Assembly: GCA_905221605.1 (NCBI GenBank)
Contig: CAJNDS010000402.1
Location: 248,001-312,000, forward strand
Reading direction: 5' to 3'
Source: Symbiodinium natans
Lineage: Eukaryota; Sar; Dinophyceae; Suessiales; Symbiodiniaceae
DNA: 64,000 bases
Part shown: piece after piece, positions 13,401-22,825 of the stretch
Numbering within the stretch: position 1 is the first letter of the stretch
How the letters are laid out: the number at the start of each line of letters is the position of its first letter
Notes under the pieces: generated by a model
What the model was told of the DNA's origin: nothing
The model's input: the letters and a program-made list of their open reading frames with translations, nothing else
Database searches by the model: none
Position numbers and translations under genes: made by a program

Positions 13401-16400
13401 GATACAAAACGAGCTGCAAGGTCTTTTGCAAAGCGCTTCGCAAACACAAGCGAAACCCTATGGTCTAAAACGTAGTAGCAAAATTTATAATGATGCGAAT
13501 GCTACTGGAATAGCCATCGTCACAACAGTACCAGCAACTTTGCAGAAACAGGAACGTCTATTCCCGACAGTAGCAGCAAGAGTAGCACTAAGAGTGCGAG
13601 AACGTGTCATAGCAGCAGTGATAGCAATAGCAGAAGCAATGCTATGAGTCAAATAATTCTTGGCGATGGTACAGATAAACTATAGTTTGCATTTCTGTTG
13701 TTTTTGCTTCGATCTTCAGAATGGCTTGGATTTGTCTTGTGTTTGCCACCTGCCTAGCCACGCCCTGGCCTGAACCGAGGAAACAGAGGGCTCACTGACT
13801 CACGTTAGGCCCGGCGGGCATCCACCACGAAGTTCCAGTTGACGGCAAGGAAAAGAGTCTGAACCTCAGTCTGCCCCCCATGGCAGCCTGACCTGAGAAC
13901 TTGGAGTCTTGGAGATAGGGAGTTAAGCCAGCTCTCCCACCTGGCGTCACATCCAGTGATGTTAGCGGCGTATGGGGGCTAACCCAACCACGCGAACTGG
14001 ATGGCTTGGAATCTATTTGTTTGTTCCACGGGGGAAAAACTGTAGGAGGGAACGAAATGCCTTTTGAGGGTTTTGTGGGTTCTTCGCAAAGTTAAGCTAA
14101 GAAAATTCGCACGGCTCTGTTCACGATTTTTGCCGAAAAATACTAATCGTAACAGCAGCGCAAGCACAACATCCGTAATTGTAGTACTAATCAGTCGTAC
14201 GCAAGAGTAATGATCGTAGGAGTAAGCGTAAGAGCACTGAAAGTTGGCCAGGCTGCAATGAGTGCAAGGTCGGCTGAATCCAGCGAGCTTGGCGTGCAGT
14301 CCACTGCCCCACAGTCCAGCTGCTTCCATCGAGAGAGCCTCCACTCATGATCACTCCAACTTTGTGAATATCGTTGAGTTCAAGATGAGCAAACCCTGAA
14401 TTGTGGTACCTGACGACAAGCAAGGGCAAAAACGACTCAACCATGTCAAGAACTAGCCGGGAGAGCGTGCCGCATGGCCCGGTGTCAGCCTGGAGGCCGG
14501 AAACCTGCGGAAGGATCGGATCTCCGGAATGCGGAGGAGATCGCCATGCTAAGTCTGCTAACTTGGCAAAGACTGGCAACGGCCGGAGAGGATCGGGCGG
14601 CTGCTATCCTGAGGCCGCAGCAGAGTAGACGTAGCTACTTGTCTGCGTCGAGATCAGCTCGAGGCTGCTGGTATTCAGGATCAAGGTGGCCGAGGTCGCT
14701 TGCGCCACATTGCAAACACGGCCAGCCTGCAGCGAATAATCTTCGCCCAAGCAATCGGCACAGTGCAGAGCTGCAGAACAGATGACAGAGTTTCTCGAAT
14801 CACGCCTGAACGGCACACTGGTCCACGTTTAGTTGGGTCTTGGGGACGGCCACGCAGGTCTCCTGGCGTGGAAGATTGGGTCACTCGTGGGCCTTGGGCG
14901 ACTGCTGCTCGCAGGGCCTCCGATGGAGCTTGGACATCCACCAGTTTTAAGCGGGAGTCGTAGCGGTAAGCCAAGTTGTTCACCTGAAGAATGAACTCCG
15001 GCCCTCTTGCTTGGATCGCTGTGGATACCCAAGTACGCTTGATGCTGGACAATCCTGCACAACTCCCGCCCTCTAGGGAAAGCCACATGCGTTCTAAACT
15101 TTATGCCGGGGAACCTTGATGAAATCGCCAAAATCGCAAGGAACCTCAGGACAAGCAGCTCCGTATTCAAAGCCGTATCAGGCCACCTCTTTTCATCAAA
15201 GCCAGAGCTATTACTGCTGTTCCTAATTGTAACTGCTCGGATTTACGCAACCGCAGCAGTAGCAGCGGCAAGGATAGGCACACTGTTATTTCCCGTCGCG
15301 GAAATTACGAATGATGCCAAAACATAAACCACACAGTACACCGCAGAAGTACTACAACAAGTTTACCTACTTATGGGCACGGCATGCCGCTGCCATAGAA
15401 GGCAGCCGAGCCACTGGCGGCTGGCTTAGAGTGATGACGCCTGACCGCACCGATGAGAAGGAGGCAGACGTTGCAAGCAGGCCGAGCACGTGGATGCCTG
15501 AAATTCACAGCAGGCGAGCAAGTCATGACCAGACTGGCCAAGGCGCAGCGCCACAAACACACGTACAAACCGACATGGCCTCGCATCTACTCGGCTTTGT
15601 GCGTACAACTGGGCCAATGTAACTTGACTCAAGACACTGCCATTTACCAGGCCACAGTTGCACATGGATGTGGATCCATCTCTGGCCAAGTTGCCGGGAT
15701 TCAGCATCACCACCTGAAGAAACACAGTACAAAACACAGATCTCAAGCGCCTCAGGTGCATGACTGGGGTGGGGGGGTGTCATTCCCCTCGGAGAAATTG
15801 GATGCCAGAAATCCAAAAGGGTTCTACTTCCTAAAAGGGAGCTCTCTGTGCCCGCCTTTGAAAACTTATTTTCAAGAGCAATGGAGACCTGTGTAGAATT
15901 CCCTTGGGCACGGCTCTTCATGTGTTTTGCGCATCATAAGTGTGGTTGTGTTGCTGGGACAGCCAAGAGTCAATGTTGTTGCAAGCTTGGGACGTAGAAA
16001 GGGTCACCTGGCTTCCAACCATCGCCGCTGGCTCCACCGAGCAGACCTTGCGGCCGTCGCATCTCAGAAACTCTAGACATGCCGCCGACATGCCCAAGTG
16101 AAAAAGGCACGTCGGCCAAAGATTGGGCCAAGTCTAGCGGCGTAACCATCGAAGTTGAGGGTGTCGAGTGCGGGCCAGCCCTGTGAGCAGTCGTCGCCAT
16201 CATACCCATAGCCAAGATCAAAGCACTCCTCGAGTGCAGTGCACGGTATGGGTTCCAATGGTTGAACAGCTCGCAGCTACTGCTATCTACAGCTGCAGCC
16301 ACGGCTCCTGCTGGCAAAGTTTTTCGGCTGTCCAGTCCACGTTGTTTCTGCATCTCCACTTCGACACCTGCTCACGTACGTACTAACTACATCCCGAATG

Positions 16401-17325
16401 AGTTGCCGGTAAACATGGAGACAAAATAAACTGCCCAAAAGCTCGTCGAGCTAGCGTGCCTCTGAGCTGCAGCTCTTCCCGACATTCGCCCAGTTCGACT
16501 TGGGAACTGAGCCACATGACTGCGGTGCCTCAGGACACGACTCGATATGACTGGACACCTGACATGCAACTGAGCTCAGTTGGGAGCAGTTTGGAGCACG
16601 AGAAACAGGGATTATGTAGATGCTTTTCCCAAGAAGCTAAACCTGTGGAACCTGCACCAGAAACTCTGCCGGGGCACGCTGAGACCGTTCAATGCATGGT
16701 TGGAGTCGAGATCAGTGCGGAAACTGCCCGAGACGAAGATCTTGCTGCTGGTAACAGCAATTGGTTTCCCAATATCGTCGTGGCTGAGTGTCACTTGCTG
16801 CCAACGCGAACCCTTCTCACAGGGTGTGCGCGGCACGCCCGGTTGCTTCTCCTCTTTGGCCGCAGGGTTCGCACGCTGCCTGTATCGGCTCCTCAGCAGA
16901 GTGGCTGGCAGGGCCATCTGCTGCTTGATCCATGCTTCATGGTCCGTGGACTGCAGCTCATCCAAGCTTGCTCGAGTGGGACCGAAGCTCGCATGCATCA
17001 GGAATTGAGCATCGCCTGCTGGTGAGCGGGGCTCCAGCATGATGCTGCTTGTGCTGCTTGTGCTGCTCGTCCCACCTGTGCCTGCATCTCCTGCGGATGT
17101 GGTGCTAGGATCTGTGCCTGGATCTACTCCGGTGCTTGTGGCGCTTGTGCTGCCATCTGCCGCGGTGGTCGTCTGAGTCGTGGTCTCTCCAGCTCCACGT
17201 GACGTAGACGTAGACGACGAAGACAGGAACGTGGGCCCCACGTCAGTGTTCGCCTGGTCGCAGCCAACCAGGAAAAGCGCGCAGGCGCAGCCTGCGATTG
17301 CAACGAGTCTCCAAGACCGGTCCAT
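1377..17325 (-). CDS. DUF1800 - cytochrome b5-like - DUF1501 fusion protein, secreted; about 32 exons
   Basis: Large spliced gene, seemingly complete: ATG at 17325, TGA at 1377-1379, about 4.85 kb of recognised coding sequence (over 1,600 residues). Exons placed: 16714-17325, 16142-16228, 15648-15713, 14911-14983, ~14610-14770, 13045-13199, ~11225-11256, 10973-11064, 10451-10511, 10146-10257, 8286-8361, 7378-8150, 7191-7244, 6278-6355, 6115-6246, 5633-6007, 5381-5455, 5196-5249, 5017-5094, 4433-4947, 4069-4261, 3937-4008, 3779-3853, 3053-3175, 2833-2958, 2547-2678, 2401-2472, 2285-2326, 2108-2203, 1944-1986, 1750-1814, 1377-1541. From 11064 downward every exon-exon phase closes. Gaps remain between 14.6 and 13.2 kb and between 13.0 and 11.3 kb, where exons are probably missing. 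Both Pfam families are of unknown biochemical function; bacterial members are exported. The start at 17325 is preferred because a hydrophobic export-type segment follows at once; an in-frame ATG lies at 17382. Confidence 0.9.
3731..3760. repeat. GA microsatellite
   Basis: (GA)n with one GTGT interruption, in the 3176-3778 intron of the fusion gene. Confidence 0.9.
6247..6277 (-). other. Candidate 31-nt mini-intron (GC-AG)
   Basis: Between exons 6278-6355 and 6115-6246 of the fusion gene. The frame left of the gap runs into a TAG stop, while the exon after it begins in another frame. Removing 31 nt (GC...AG, acceptor followed by G) restores one frame, with phase 0 on both sides. The conserved stretch continues as KMNKIRVSW. 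A 19-nt GT-AG alternative also fits the phase. Confidence 0.5.
6564..6948. repeat. MITE-like imperfect inverted repeat in an intron
   Basis: Lies in the 6356-7190 intron of the fusion gene. The left arm (6564-6660) and right arm (6862-6948) are imperfect reverse complements. The best-matched core reads TGACCCAAACACAA on the left against the reverse complement of TTGTGTTTGGGTCA on the right; outer parts also pair. Between the arms, 6717-6800 is a direct, diverged copy of the left arm. No open frame for a transposase is seen. Could be a non-autonomous element or part of an intron-creating element. Confidence 0.6.
8707..9597 (-). other. Long open frame within an intron, doubtful
   Basis: The 8362-10145 intron of the fusion gene holds an 891-nt open frame rich in Ser, Ala, Pro and Arg, with overlapping open frames on both strands. 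A neighbouring minus frame (about 9.0-9.15 kb) has more protein-like composition than the long frame itself. No family is recognised. It may be GC-driven chance, a nested pseudogene, or an unused exon. Confidence 0.2.
10573..10623. repeat. Poly-G tract
   Basis: G-rich run ending in about 24 consecutive G, in the 10512-10972 intron of the fusion gene. Length is likely uncertain. Other homopolymer runs: C at 868-880, G at 26461-26472, G at 53069-53079 and C at 53429-53440. Confidence 0.85.
13045..13199 (-). other. Cytochrome b5-like heme-binding exon inside the DUF1800 gene
   Basis: A 155-nt exon (acceptor AG at 13200-13201, GT donor at 13043-13044) encodes SVFDFSTWVSEHPGG, then a helical stretch, then SHPMSRFESAL. 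This is the cytochrome b5 pattern: V-[YF]-D-[FV] strand, HPGG with the first axial heme histidine, and a second histidine about 23 residues later. Both ligands are present. Spacing is shorter than in classical b5. The partner exon to the left of the domain was not resolved, so the full b5 fold is inferred. Its position inside one reading unit with DUF1800 rests on strand and order, not on a closed phase on both sides. Confidence 0.7.
16714..17325 (-). other. N-terminal exon: signal segment, Thr/Ser-rich linker, start of DUF1800
   Basis: First 204 residues of the fusion protein. Residues about 5-21 are hydrophobic and end in LVGC, which looks like a signal peptide and resembles a bacterial lipobox. 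Residues about 30-95 are a low-complexity Ser/Thr/Gly linker, mucin-like and probably glycosylated if secreted. From about residue 100 the DUF1800 N-terminal pattern begins: AQFLMHASFGPTRASLDEL, then the RSRYRQRANP stretch and PCEKGSRW. The donor is taken as GA at 16712-16713 because that gives phase 0, which matches the next exon (16142-16228). Confidence 0.75.
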
Positions 17326-18469
17326 CACAGCAAACCCATCATTACCATTTTCGAGCGACTTCTGATGCTTGCGGCTGCGCACATGACAAGAAGCTTGTTA
17401 GGAGAGATCACCATACTACCACCATGCTTCTTTCACCTTCTGCGGCACAGTCCTACGGAAAGACGATGGCATAGCACGCTACAGTATGCAGGTGCGACTT
17501 TTTCTGCGTTTTGCTGGGGCCCGGCTTGGTTCTGAGCCAGGTCAGGTGCGCCTGTGGCTGCCAGCGGCTCCATGGCGGCTCGAAGGGAAAGCTGAGGAGG
17601 ACAGAGACAAGGAGGGAAACACACACAGACAAACGTTTTCTTCGCCCCCTTTGGATTTCAGGGTTTGGGGCTTTAGGAAAGAGGGGCGTTAGTCTTGCTT
17701 TCCTGTCAAACTGAGTCGCAAGTATGGGTTTAGGGCGGGCTGCAGGATCTCGTGAACTAGGGTCTTTGAGATGTTGTGTTCACCAGAGCCTGGGATGTAG
17801 GATTTTGAGGGTTAGGAAGGGGGAAAGAGGAAGCCAGCGAGCGAGAGAACTTAATAAGGCATGGTAAAGAAGGAAACAGAACCGCTCTGGATTGATGAGC
17901 GCCCGTGCACTTGCGCGAAACAGTGAGCCGGGGCTTGAGGATTGGGAGCATGGGTTTAGGGGCGGCAGTTCTGCCCCCGATCGCTACCAGTACGTGCTCA
18001 CGCATCACCCACGCATCCACGCACCACGGTGATGCCTTTATGTGCCTTGACTTGAGTGCTGGAAGGCCCAAAAAATGTTCAGCAACACTGAATGTTATAC
18101 TGTTTTGCCGGCAGGCATTTCTTGCAATCTTGGCAACTATGCCCGGGGCTGGCTCGGAAGCAATGTGGCAGGGGTGCCAGCTCTCACAAGCACAATGCTC
18201 TGAGCCTCTTTATGAAAGAGATCTACGGCCCACTGCCATTGCTTCACCCAACTCCAATTCTTGAAGCTACTTGGCATTGAGATCCCTTGCGCCACCGCTT
18301 CGAACCTGCTGCCCTCAGCTGACATAGAAGGTTGCATTCAAGTAATCCTCTCACAGCCTGTGCAGCTGGTTGAGTGGCAGTAGCAAGGGATCCCCACTGT
18401 AACTATCACAACGGAAGTGAAACAAAAATTGTCGATTGGAAGTGACACAAGACTGCGCTGTTCCCGCTT

Positions 18470-19702
18470 TCAGGTGTTCAGCGCCCTGGAGACATACGTC
18501 ACAAAGTCCTGGCCAGGACTGCATGATGCCGTGGTGGAACTGCCATCTCCTCCCCCCAATATTCCACATCCGGCCCCACATCCCATGTCATCTGAGGTCC
18601 ACTTCAAGCTGTCGCCAAGCTAGGGGCGCAGTTGGCAAACTGATTCCGGGCTCCTGGTAGCGGAGAGGCTCGCTAGTGCCCATTGAGGCCTCGGCCAGGA
18701 TGGCGGAAACCACCTGCGGCTCATACCCCCGAATTTCTTCCGGTGTGCCAGGCTTTGTTAGGCTCTTCCACACGGCCCGTGTAAAGCTCTAGGCTTCCAG
18801 GCCTGGTTTACGTGCACGGTCCCGGGCTGTTGCATCAAGCGTTTGCACTTACGTGCTCACAACTGCAAAGGGCAGGGAGCACGGGACATGCCGCTGGACC
18901 ATCCAGCGCGCAAAAAAGCAGAGATGCTTGAGATGTTTTCCGGTATGAGCGGAAAACCTGTTTGGGAGTGAATTAGGTCACTGTTGGCCCTATTGACTAG
19001 TACGCGCTTTAGGTGTTGAAGCCGCCTCTGCACCGGCACCGTGGGAAGACCTGCCTCGGCATTGAAGCAGCAATGACACAAGCTCTGCTAGACATCAGGA
19101 AGCGCTGGCCGGACCAGCCGGAGTGAACAGCTGCTGCATCCATCAGGATGCCACAAAGTCAGGTCAGAAACTCAAGAAGGCTCAGTGCTGGCGTGGCAGC
19201 ACTCCCTTGCAGGGATGCGAAGATGTGATGCTGAGGCTTGTTAAAAAAGCTCCTGCTTAAAGCTACAGGTTGCAGAGTACGATACGTGATCTAAGGCTGA
19301 AGCCAAATACCCGCCCAATGTCTTGGGCACTTATGTACCTGGCTCGCAGTTGGACTCTGCCTCTCAGATTCCTCGTGACACGACGCAGGCATGTGGTGGC
19401 AGGACCACTAGATCTCAGCCTCCGAAACCACCAACATTGACAAACAAGGCTGGCCCGTCGGCGTCTTGGTCGAAGATCCGGAAGGCTGCCCTCAGCATAC
19501 CATCCTCCAGACTGGCTACATCTCGAGGGGCAGAGTGACAGTGCCTCGCTAGGGGGTTCGCGGTGAGATTAAAAGATTGGCAGCTTACGGTCCCCCTTCG
19601 TCGCACATGCGATAACAACAAGCACGACGACTCAAGCAGGACGACACACACGCTCCTGGCACTGGTCTTGCTGCAGCGTAGCGCCCATGAAGTCGTTGAA
19701 GC
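18470..19702 (-). CDS. C-terminal EF-hand exons of a CDPK-like calcium-binding protein
   Basis: Four exons: 19656-19702, 19455-19504, 18654-18752 and 18470-18508 with TGA. The first encodes FNDFMGATLQQDQC, the exit helix typical of the second EF-hand of calcium-dependent protein kinases. The second gives LRAAFRIFDQDADG, a canonical EF-hand entry helix and loop start. The third and fourth join as VVSAILAEAS-MGTSEPLRYQ-DF, an EF-hand whose loop has lost its acidic ligands. Junctions 1-2 and 3-4 close in phase. One exon, completing the third EF-hand, is missing between 19454 and 18753. Upstream exons, including any kinase domain, were not found; a helical exon-like stretch near 20.6 kb is possible. 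Calmodulin- or centrin-like alternatives remain open. Confidence 0.65.
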
Positions 19703-21500
19703 CTTACCCACAAAGTTCAGGCATTTGGGGGCATGTCGGTGTTGGATGAGCGGCTCAAGTCAAGGGCCAGACTGATGTTGCTATCATCGGGGGGCCTGGA
19801 AGAAAGTATTCCAACGACCTGCCCAAGATCGGGCTTTTCGCATCCGGCGGCTGAACAACAACCTCTAGCCACGAACTTTGCATGAAACAACACTACATAT
19901 TCATTCACTGATAGAAGTGCCCACTAGAGGCAAAGCTCTCGGAAATGATTCAGGTCTCGGGCTATGCTTCAGGGCAGAGTGCTTGAATTCAAGGCCTTTC
20001 GAACCTGGCCAGTTTAGGCTTCTGCTGAATTGCGTGAGGCTCAAACAGAAGTGGGGTACACTCCCTTCCATTGGCTCGTACTCTCCTGATTGTCGCTTAA
20101 TGGCTTTGCATCCTTACCTCACATGGCAAGCGCATCCCATCTTTTGTGCCCGCAGTCGTGCGCCGACGTAGCTCGCTGTCCAGGCTGCCAGACAAGATGT
20201 CCTGTGTGCAGAAGAGTGAAGCTCTCCCGCCACCCTGCCCTCCCATCCCAGACATTCTAGGACGTCACCCAGCTCTACAAGGTCCTTTGAAGCTTGCTTG
20301 ACGAGCTCTGGACCTCAGCAACGGGCGGCCAAGAGCCATGGTCCGGTCCATGTGTGTCCATAATAAGCGTACATTCTGAAGCGCAGTGCCAAGACAAGGG
20401 CCATCAGCTTTCAGCTTCGCCGTGAAAGCCCGTATGTTCGCTTGCCTGGGGGAACTTCCCAGAAACCTACGTGACCTTAAGCATGTCTGTCCTGAGAACT
20501 CTCACCAGAACATAGACAGCATTTGATAGATTCTGATAGGCTCACATCGGGCTCGCCCTGCGCTTAGATGGCACTGTCAACAAGGCAGGCAGCTGGGCCT
20601 GTGCAAGCTGCCGCGCACACGACGCTTTTCAGCCAGCTTGGAATGGAGCTCCCGCACAGCGTCCTCTCAAAGCCACAGGCTCGCGACGGCATTACGGAGG
20701 ATCCACTGGATCACTGCCAAACTTTGAGAAACTCTGCGAAGAACCAGACAAGTGCTCACTGAGCCGGGCCTCATTGTGTGCTTTGCTTGTGAAGATCATC
20801 CAGCACAAAGCCACAGCCTCGAGCAAAGCCAAAACGTCGCTGCATGTCACTGCAGCCCCATGTACAGCCGAAAACAGGAATGTTCAGTCAGCTCCTCGAC
20901 TATTCATTCCCACTACACAGACTTCCACTTTCAATGCCCTCCAGCTTGCAAACGCCACGAGGAGCGTGGAAGCAAGGCGCGCTGTAAGGGCCCAGCAGCC
21001 GCGCGGCCATGCCCGGCCTATTGCCACCCGCACATGCCATTTAACAGGATGTTCTAGATGGTCAGTTCTCAAAATGATGGTCCCTTTTTTGGGTAACCCA
21101 AAAATCGGGGCCACCTTGGAATAGTTACCCCAGAAGGGCCACAATCTAGAGAATTGACTATATTATATACATCGTGGGCTAAACGTACGGGACTACAAGC
21201 TCTGCGGATGTCCGTTGGTGAGGTTTCAGATAGGGCGTTTAACCAGCATTGCTCTCAGACATCGTCTGCCGGATGCACAGAAGTCAGGGGGAAAAATTAT
21301 GCTTGGCTGGACACATCGCATCATCGGTCTGGGGTGCCGACTTTGCAGTGCACATACACTTTTTGTCCACGCTGCCTGAACTTTTCGATGAATGCGACCG
21401 CCTGACAGGGAAAGGACCAACGTCGTCCTCTAGCAAGTGGCTCCTGGGTTCCCGTGGGTCTACCTTAGCTGGGATGTAGATCAGCTTGTGTCTGTGCGTA
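19703..21500. other. Region without a resolved gene
   Basis: Should contain the upstream exons of the EF-hand gene. A helical minus-strand block around 20.58-20.67 kb (AVRELHSKLAEKRR) is a possible exon. I searched by eye for HRD and DFG kinase motifs and found none. Confidence 0.4.
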
Positions 21501-21620
21501 TCATGCCTTCAGCAGGTCGTCCAAGGAAGGCTCGTAGTGGTCCACTGTGGGCAAGCGGAGCTGGGCGATCTCCAGGCTGTCATAGGAGGCCTCGAATGGG
21601 ATTAGAAAGGATCGCATTCC
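21501..21620 (-). CDS. Probable last exon of an unknown gene
   Basis: Open frame ending in TGA at 21501-21503, with balanced, protein-like composition (FLIPFEASYDSLEIAQ, then PSLDDLLKA before the stop) and a possible acceptor just upstream at about 21.62 kb. No family recognised. The upstream part of the gene was not found. Confidence 0.35.
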   Translation of the reverse strand, partial: GMRSFLIPFEASYDSLEIAQLRLPTVDHYEPSLDDLLKA

Positions 21621-22825
21621 AAAGCGCTGCGTCTGCAGAGTGCGGCTGAACGATTGAGCAATTGCTTTGGACCCGCCTGCGGCCCGTGGTACTCGTCACA
21701 CATGTTGACAACTCCCCGTACACCCAGCGCCTGGAGTCTTGGGGAAGGGATGAATGCGATCGGAACTACCATGAGCTACGTTGGGTCTGGCAGGTTTCAC
21801 TGGCTTAGAAGCAGATGTTGCAGACTGAATCTTACATTGCGGTGGCACCTCTAGTTGTGCAGGATGGTGCAGAATCGCCAGAGGAGCCACGCCTGTGCAC
21901 ACCCTTGCCACTCACCAAGCTCTTGTACGTCAGAAAAGCAAAGAGACTTTTTGGGCCGGACTGGCTGGGCGTTTCCCTGTTATCTGCATGCCACACCGAA
22001 CCATGCGCACCAAAGCCCTAAAGGCCAACAGATTGCAGGCACGACGTTGATACAGCCGATGCTTGTGGCACTCAGGCGACTAAGCAGCATGAGGAATCTG
22101 ACCGCAGACAGCACCAGCACCCGCAGCTACTTCGGCAGTCGATTTTTGTTCTTGTTGGTGTCGCGCGTTCTCGCAGGCATCGAAGCACTCCCTGCAGGTA
22201 CCTACATGTGATCAAGACAAGATCTGCCAAGCATTGCCATGCGAACCTGTGGGCCAGAGGCCTTTTAGTCGGTACCTGCGGGCGCTTTGGGAGCCCGAGC
22301 GATGATTCTGAACTACCTACCAGGCGAGCTCTGAGGGCCCGCCTCAACGTCGGCACGAATTGGAATACAGACTTGGAAAAACGTTCTTTCGTGTATCGCG
22401 GGGCCTGGGAACCGAGAATTCGTCTCTTTCGCGGAGGATCACATCCGTGGTTGGGGCAGTTTTGCACTCTACCTGCGCTGCTTACCTTCTTTGTTTGTAA
22501 ATGCAAAAATGACTTCATGCGTTCGCTTCGTTCTGTCCGATTCCGCTAACCCTCCTCATATGAGTGGTAGTCGGTCGCAGTTCTCGTTTCCCAGGCGTTG
22601 CTTGTGAAACGCCACGGCTGACTTACCTTTCGGCAAACCACCGGTGATACAAGACATTGCCTGCTGTTCTGCATGGCTGTCCGGGGGTTTCAGAAGGAAT
22701 GGACGTTATCACTGCCTTCTAATTACGGGAGGAGCTTTGCAGCCCACACTTCTCTGGCTGTGGAGGCTTCCCCAGCGCTCGAAAGCTCCTCCCCTGATCC
22801 TGCAGTATCAGGTGCTTCACACCAG

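Noticed and set aside
13048-13647. 199-codon plus-strand open frame
   Set aside because: Overlaps the cytochrome b5-like exon on the opposite strand; composition is not protein-like.
1377-17325. Bacterial contamination, given the DUF1800/DUF1501 families
   Set aside because: The conserved motifs are spread over some 32 exons with closing phases, which rules out bacterial DNA.
20215-20280. Additional EF-hand-like stretch
   Set aside because: The loop spacing is wrong and no acceptor or donor fits.
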